Of a DNA stretch of 64,000 nucleotides, positions 57,767 to 64,000 are shown piece after piece. Made by a program: the position numbers and the translations under genes. The stretch lies in the NCBI GenBank assembly GCA_024803745.1, contig JANJXV010000161.1:186001-250000 (forward strand), written 5' to 3'. The notes beneath the pieces are model-generated. The model was given only the letters and a program-made list of their open reading frames with translations. It did no database searches and had not been told where the DNA came from. This DNA is from Megascapheus bottae (Eukaryota; Chordata; Mammalia; Rodentia; Geomyidae). Each line of letters begins with the position of its first letter. Position 1 is the stretch's first letter.

Positions 57767-59139
57767 GATGTGTTTTCTTGTCTACGTTGAGGGAAAGGGG
57801 TATTTCACAAGATGCAGAAGCGAAGATTTCAGAAGCAAATGCTGTGAGTGAATTAGCTCGTAAAAAGCATTTTTATTTTCTTTTATCTTTCTGCCAGTCT
57901 TGGGGCTTGAATTCAGGGCCTGAGCACTGTCCTCGGGTTTTCTCAAGTCTAGCCCTCTGCCACTTGAGCCACAGTGCCACATCTAGATTTTCTATCTATG
58001 TGGTACTGAGCAATCAAACCCAGATCTTCATGGATGCTAGGCAAGCACTCTACCACTATGCCAAACTCTCAACCCTGACATAGTAATTATAAAGTCATCA
58101 TCATCATCATCATATCCAAATATCCTTTCTCCTACAAAGAATGAACACTTAACTGTGTCTAATGCTTTTTTTTTAATTTCACTAATTCTTCTGTGTTTTT
58201 CCCTCTTGCATTTTTTACACAGGACAGCAAAGCTAATCATCAGGGGAAAATTGATTAGTATACAGAAACCTAAAATATCCTAGTAGATTGACGTCAAAAA
58301 TATGTGCAAGATGCCCTGTGTGTTTGACCTAGTGGGAGAGTCCTTGGCTACCAAGCAGTAAGCCTCAGGTTTGATTCCTCATTACCACATACATAGAAAA
58401 CGCTGCAAGTGGTGCTGTGGCTCGGTGGGACAGCTAAAGCCTAAAGAAAGCCCAAGAACAATGTTCACACTCTGAGGTCAATTCCCAAGACTAGGAAAAA
58501 CAAAAAAAATTCGACAAGGGGCAAAATGCAGGCAGAGAAGGCACTGTGAAGCAAATGTTTTGTAAAGGATGAGGGCAATATTGACCCTTAAGTTTGGATC
58601 TTACCTAAGAAAGGCTCCTTGAGCCTGAGACCAGACTGGTAGTTGGGCCTAGTGGAAGACATTGGGATTGGACAAATAAGGTGTGCTGTATACTACATCC
58701 ACACGTATATTGTGAGATTGGAGGAGAGATTCAGCCTCCAGTATGTCTTTGGTGAGGTCTTTTGTGAGCAAGGATCTTTGGTCATTGGGCCCTGAAAGGT
58801 GACCCTGCCTCCCTCACAATGGAACAGAATATGGAACCCTGGTAACCAAGCCACTGTAACTAACAACCAGCTCAAGCCAGCTCACTTGGCCTGTGGCTCA
58901 GGAGGAAGAAAGATTTTGCTGTGCTGTTGCCAAAGGTCAGGAAACTCGAGTCTCAGGCATGGAATTTGTGGATGTCTTACTCGAAGATGTACATGCTAGA
59001 TCATTGCCAAGCCACAAATCCAGTATAACAGAACTTTCTCTGAGAAGAAGGCCAGGAAAATCCAGGGCAACCAGATGAGGGAAATTTCTAAGAAGAAATG
59101 TATTTGACCCCATCATCCTCCCCACACACTACAACTTTC
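57767..59139. repeat. Array spacer F, copy f
   Basis: Reverse IDL-Geo (about 57,893-58,081), short (TCA)n, forward IDL-Geo (about 58,312-58,511), then the RalGDS-neighbourhood part up to the poly(T) of L1 g. Confidence 0.93.
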
Positions 59140-59553
59140 TTTTTTTTCATTTTTTTATTGTAATTAGTAAAAGGGTTAGATGATATTTGCCAGACAGAAG
59201 GTGCATTAATTCACATACATTGATACCCTTTCACATGTCTTGGTACCCATTTCCCTCCAACCCCACACCCCCCACCCGTCTTGGTTTTCCCCCCTTCCCT
59301 ATCAAATTTCAAATATCCAAATACAAATAAATTCAATATATCAGATAACAAAGTGAGATACTATACCAATATGGGATAACCAAGGGACAGCAAGCGAGAT
59401 GAGAGACAACATAGTACATTAAGGACAACAATAATTCATTATATGGCTTTTGTGTCAATATCCTGGAGGTCCTTTCAATTAGCTTCACATTATATGGCCT
59501 TATATATGGCCTTTTGCTCTATTGCCAATCTCTGCTAGTAGAGCCCAAGGTTT

Positions 59554-62500
59554 CTACTGATTATGACGAATGAGGGAAACCACTGAGCCTAAGTTCCTTT
59601 GAGTCTGGCTTACTTCACTTAATATGATTTCCTCTAAGTCTTTCCATTTCCTAACAAATGGGGCGATGTCATTCTTTCTGACAGCAGCATAGAATTCCAT
59701 TGTGTACAAATACCACAACTTGTTGATCCACTCATCAACTGAGGGACATCTGGGTTGGTTCCATATCTTTGCTATGGTGAATAGTGCTGCAATGAACATT
59801 GTTGTACTAGTGGGTTTAGTATGCCCTTGTTTCTGGATTGTTGGGTAAATGCCAAGTACTGGAATTGCTGGGTCATAGGGGAGTTGTATGTTTAGCCTTT
59901 TGAGGCACTGCCGCACTGCTTTCCATAGTGGTTGAACGAGTTTGCACTCCCACCAACAGTGTAGTAGTGATCCCTCCTGACCACATCCCCTCCAGCATCT
60001 GTTGTCATTCGTTTTCCTGATCCTGGCCATTCTAACTGGAGTTAGGTGGAATCTTACACTTGTTGTGATTTGCATTTCTTTTATGACCAGAGATGTTGAG
60101 CATTTCTTCATGTGTCTATAGGCCATTTTTGTTTCTTCTTCAGAGAAGACTCTCTTTAAATCTTTGGCCCATTTTGTAACGGGATGGGTGTTACTTTGGA
60201 GGTTAGTTTTGGAGTGATTCAATTTTTGAGTTGTTGATGTATTTTAGATATGAGGCCTTGTTCCGTTGTTTGGGTGGTGAAGATCTTCTCCCACTCTGTA
60301 GGCTTCCTGATTAGTTTACTAGCTATATCCGTTGCCATACAAAAGCTCTGCAGTTTAATGCAGTCCCACTTATCCAGCCTTTCTCTGATTTGTTGTGATT
60401 CTTGGTCCTTATTAAGAAAGTTTCGACCTGTACCAAGGAGGCCTAGTGTATGTCCTATTCCTTCCTGTAAACTTTTCAGTGTGTCAGCTTTTACCTCCAC
60501 GTCTTTGATCCATTTGGAGTTAATTCTAGTGCAAGGGGACAAAGAAGGATCCAACTTTAGTTTTCTGCAGGTGTTTAACCAGTTCTGCCAGCACAACTTG
60601 TTGAAGAGGCTATCTTTCTTCCATTCTATTTTTTTGGCTCCCTGGTCAAAGATTAGGTGGCCATAGGTCTGTGGTTTAATATCTGGGTCCGCAGTTCTAC
60701 TCCATTGGACTTCAGGCCTGTTCTTGTGCCAGTACCAAGCTGTTTTGAGAATTACAGCTCTGTAATAGAGCCTTAAGTTTGGAATTGAAATTCCTCCAGC
60801 GCTGTTCTTTCTGCTAAGAAGTGTTTTTGCTATACGGGGTCTTTTATTATTCCATATGAAATTTTGAATTGCCTCTTCTATGTCTTTAAAGAATGACATT
60901 GGGATGTTGATGGGTATTACATTGAATTTGTAGATAGCCCTTGGCAAGATTGTCATTTTCACAATGTTGATTCTTCCAATCCAGGAGCAAGGGAGGTTTT
61001 TCCATTTCCTTAGTTCTGCTTTAATTTCCTTTTTTAGGATTTTAATGTTTTCATCTAAACGGTCCTTTACATTCTTAGTTAAGCTAATTGCTAGGTACTT
61101 TATTTTCTTTGAGGCTATTGTGAAAGGATTTTCTTTCCTGATTATTGCCTCGTTCCTCTCAGTGTTGGCATAAAGTAAGGCAGTTGATTTGTGAGGGTTG
61201 ATTTTATGGCCTGCTACCCTTCCAAAGCTTTGAATCACCTCAAGGAGCTTGGGAGTAGAGTCTATAGGATTCTTTAAATACAGAATCATGTCATCTGCAA
61301 AGAAGGACAGTTTTATTTCCTCTTTCCCTACTTGGATCCCCTTTATGCTCGCTTCTTGCCTTATTGCACTGCCTAGGAACTCTAGTACTATGTTAAAAAG
61401 GAGTGGAGGGAGTGGGCATCCTTGTCTCGTTCCTGATTTTAGAGGGAATGGCTTTAGATTTTCACCATTAAGTATAACACTAGCAGTGGGTTTCTCATAC
61501 ACAGCCTTTATTACATTGAGAAATGTTCCATGGATTCCTAGTTTCTCCACATCTTTTAACATAAAGGGGTTTTGGATCTTGTCAAATGCCTTTTCCGCAT
61601 CTATTGAGACAATCATGTGATTTTTATCCCTGCTCCTGTTGATGTGTTGAATTATATTAATTGATTTGTGTATGTTGAACCAGCTTTGCCTCCCTGTGAT
61701 GAATCCAGTTTGATCATAGTGTTTATTTTTTTTGATGAGTTGTTGTAGACAGTTGGCCAGTATTTTGTTGAGAAGTTTTGCATCGACGTTCATCAAAGAA
61801 ATGGGTCTATAGATCTCTTTCTTTGATGAATCTCTGTCTGGTTTGGGGATGAGGGATATACTGGCGTCACAGAATCAGTTTAGTAAAGAACCTTCATTTT
61901 CAATTTCGTTGAAGAGCTTGAGGAGTATTGGTGTGAGCTCTGCTTTGAAGACCTTATAGAATTCAGCTGTGAATCCATCTGGCCCTGGGCTCTTTTTAAG
62001 TGGAAGTTGTCTAATTTCCATTTCTATTTCAGAGCTTGAAATAGGCCTGTTGAGTTGGGTTAGCTCTTCTTGGTTCAGTGTGTGTATGTTAATATTGTCT
62101 AGGAATTCATCCATTTCTTCTAGATTCTCAAATTTGTTGGCGTAAAGGTTTGAGAAGTATTCCCTCATGATATTCTGGATCTTGGTAATTTCTGTCGTGA
62201 TATTACCATTTTCATCTGCGATTTTGTTTATTTCGATATGCTCTCTTCTTTTTCTGGTAAGATTTGCTAAGGGCTTGTCAATATTGTTAATTCTTTCAAG
62301 AACCAACTCCTTGTTTTGTTGATTCTTTCTATAGTTTTTTTTATTCCAAATCATTTAATTCTGCTTTGATTTTAATAATTTGCTTTCTCCTAATGGGTTT
62401 AGGGTTGGTTTGTTGCTCTTTTTCCAGGAGGTTAAGGTGAGACATTAACTAGTTGGTTTGCCATTTTTCCAACTTGCTGTTGTAGGCACTCCGCGCTATA

Positions 62501-63395
62501 AATTTTCCTCTGAGTACTGCCTTTGTTGTGTCCCTAAGGAGTTGATATTTGTGTGCTCCTTATTGTTAAATTTCATAAACAGTTGGATATCTGTTCTGAT
62601 CTCTTCGATTACCCATTGTTTTTGATTCAACAATGTGTGGTTCAGTCTCCATGAGTTACAGGGTTTTCTTTGGTGGAGATGTGTGTTCAGCTCCAATTTG
62701 ATGCCTTTATGGTCTGAGAGTGTGCATGGAATAATTTCAGTGTTTCTGAATCTGTCCAGGTTTGCTTTATGGCCTAAGATGTGGTCTATTTTGGAAAGTG
62801 TTCCATGTGCTGCTGAGAAAAACGTATATTGTGGTGTTACTGGGTGGAATATTCTGCAGATGTCTGTTAGATCTAGTGGTCTATATACTTGTTCAGTTCT
62901 AAGGTTTCTCTGTTGAGTTTTTGCCTTGTTGATCTGTCCATAGGTGAGAGTGGTGTGTTAAACTCACCAACAATCACTGTGTTTCGATCTATGTATGGTT
63001 TCAGTGTAAGTAAAGTTTGCTTGATGAAGTTTGGAGCTCCGGGATTGGGTGTGTAAATATTTAGTATTGTTATGTCTTCCGGGAGGAAAGATCCCTTTAG
63101 TAGTATGTAGTAACCTTCTTTGTCTTTTCTTACTAATTTTCGTTTGAAGTCTATTGTATCTGATATGAGGATGGCAACTCTAGCCTGTTTATGGGGGCAG
63201 TTAGCTTGATAGAGTTTATTCCAACCTCTCACTTTCAAAAGATGATTGTTTTTGGGTGAGATGTGTCTCTCGAAGTCAGCAGAACGATGGCTCTTGCTTT
63301 TTGATCCAACTAGACAACCTATGCCGTTTAATTGGAGAGTTAAGTCCATTGATATTGAGAGTTCGGATTGAGAGATATTTATTAGTTCCTACCAT
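59554..63395 (-). pseudogene. L1 ORF2, copy g
   Basis: Open pieces: 63,349-62,873 and 62,696-62,496 (endonuclease, split by a private 1-base loss near 62,876), 62,354-61,875 (middle), 61,796-60,219 (RT, 525 codons) and 60,222-59,554 (C-terminus). Unlike b, e and f it keeps the full run of A before motif A (61,621-61,625), so the RT frame starts upstream with [20 protein letters not shown] and continues through [20 protein letters not shown] and [10 protein letters not shown]. It still has the TGA at codon 40 and the TGA at 61,877-61,875. Confidence 0.95.
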
Positions 63396-63443
63396 TTTTA
63401 AAAGCTTTTAGTAGGGCCTGTGTCTTGACAGTTCTTGTGGTCC

Positions 63444-64000
63444 TTAGATGGTATGCTGTTTAGGTGCCATTTCTTTCCCTATATTGCATTTATTTTGGTT
63501 TTCTATGTATAGAGCATCTTTGAGAATTCTCTGTAGTGTTGGTTTTGTTTCGACATATTGTTGCAGCTTTTCCCTGGAATGGAATGTTTTTATTTTTCCC
63601 TCAGTTATGAATGAGAGCTTAGCTGGCTACAGTATTCTTGGTTGGTAGTTATTTGATATAAGGGCATGACATATATGCTTCCAGTCACTTCGTGCTTGCA
63701 TGGTCTCTGCTGAGAAATCTGGGGTTATTCTGATTGGTTTGCCTTTGTAGGTTACTGATCCCTTTTCCCTGGCTGCCTTTAGGATCTTTCCTTTCGTTTC
63801 TATTGATCCAGTTCGGATCACAATGTGGCGGTGGGATGTTCTTTTCTGGTCAGGTCTGTTTGGGGTTCTAAAAGCTTCTCGTATCTGGATGGGCCTGCCC
63901 TTCTGGATATTTGGGAAATTCTCTGAGATGATTCCCTGAAGTATATTTCCAATACCATTGACCTCTTTCTCCACGCCCTCCTCAATACCAACTAGCCTTA
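63444..64000 (-). pseudogene. L1 ORF1 (RNA-binding and C-terminal part), copy g
   Basis: The frame 63,974-63,627 covers the RNA-binding part (TYKGKPIRITPDFSAETMQA) and ends at the shared TAG; the tail runs on to TAA at 63,446-63,444. The coiled-coil part lies outside the window. Confidence 0.92.

Larger units (their letters stand above)
59140..64000 (-). mobile_element. L1 copy g, 3' part to window end
   Basis: Poly(A), 3'UTR (G-quadruplex-type tract at 59,253-59,277), ORF2 63,395-59,554 and part of ORF1 from 63,444 to the window edge. The 5' end lies outside. The array therefore continues to the right. Confidence 0.96.

Overview
This window is nuclear DNA from a rodent, most likely a geomyoid (kangaroo rat, pocket mouse or pocket gopher). 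It is full of two dimeric SINEs. One is an ID-like, tRNA-derived left half joined to a second half, matching what I recall as the IDL-Geo SINE of Geomyoidea. The other is a 7SL/B1-like left half joined to the same kind of right half. The LINE-1 (L1) copies are of rodent type. I see no bacterial genes, CRISPR arrays, or intact host protein-coding gene. Identity statements below were judged by eye, not computed.

Layout. Positions 1-12,229 and 40,826-64,000 are two blocks of one tandem array, both running off the window. The unit is about 7.4 kb: a full-length-sized L1 of about 6.0 kb on the minus strand plus a 1.4-kb non-L1 spacer, called F here. Measured periods are 7,419, 7,424 and 7,404 bases. 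I label the L1 copies a (partial), b, c (3' part), d (5' part), e, f and g (partial). The copies share the same stop codons and frameshifts in ORF1 and ORF2, so the array grew by DNA duplication of an already dead L1, not by repeated retrotransposition. F is not L1 sequence. A diverged, inverted copy of F without the L1 lies at 24.2-25.56 kb, next to exons of a broken RalGDS-like gene.

Between the blocks, 12.23-40.83 kb holds the following: dense SINEs and older L1 fragments (12.2-21.4 kb); an unprocessed RalGDS-like pseudogene on the minus strand (about 21.8-24.5 kb); the inverted F copy; a poorly recognisable stretch (25.6-31.6 kb); an L1 fragment with an internal inversion (31.6-32.5 kb); and a KRAB zinc-finger pseudogene on the minus strand, with a degenerate zinc-finger exon at 32.85-35.06 kb, a KRAB-B exon at 37.08-37.17 kb and a well-preserved 127-bp KRAB-A exon at 37.93-38.06 kb.

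How it fits together. The most interesting structure is the L1+F macrosatellite-like array. The order F-L1-poly(A)-F is what a single L1 insertion with a very long (about 1.4 kb) target-site duplication would give, and such a structure could then amplify by unequal crossing-over. This is an inference; ordinary tandem duplication with a breakpoint in the poly(A) tail explains it too. No gene here looks functional, with the possible exception of the KRAB-A exon as part of a transcript.
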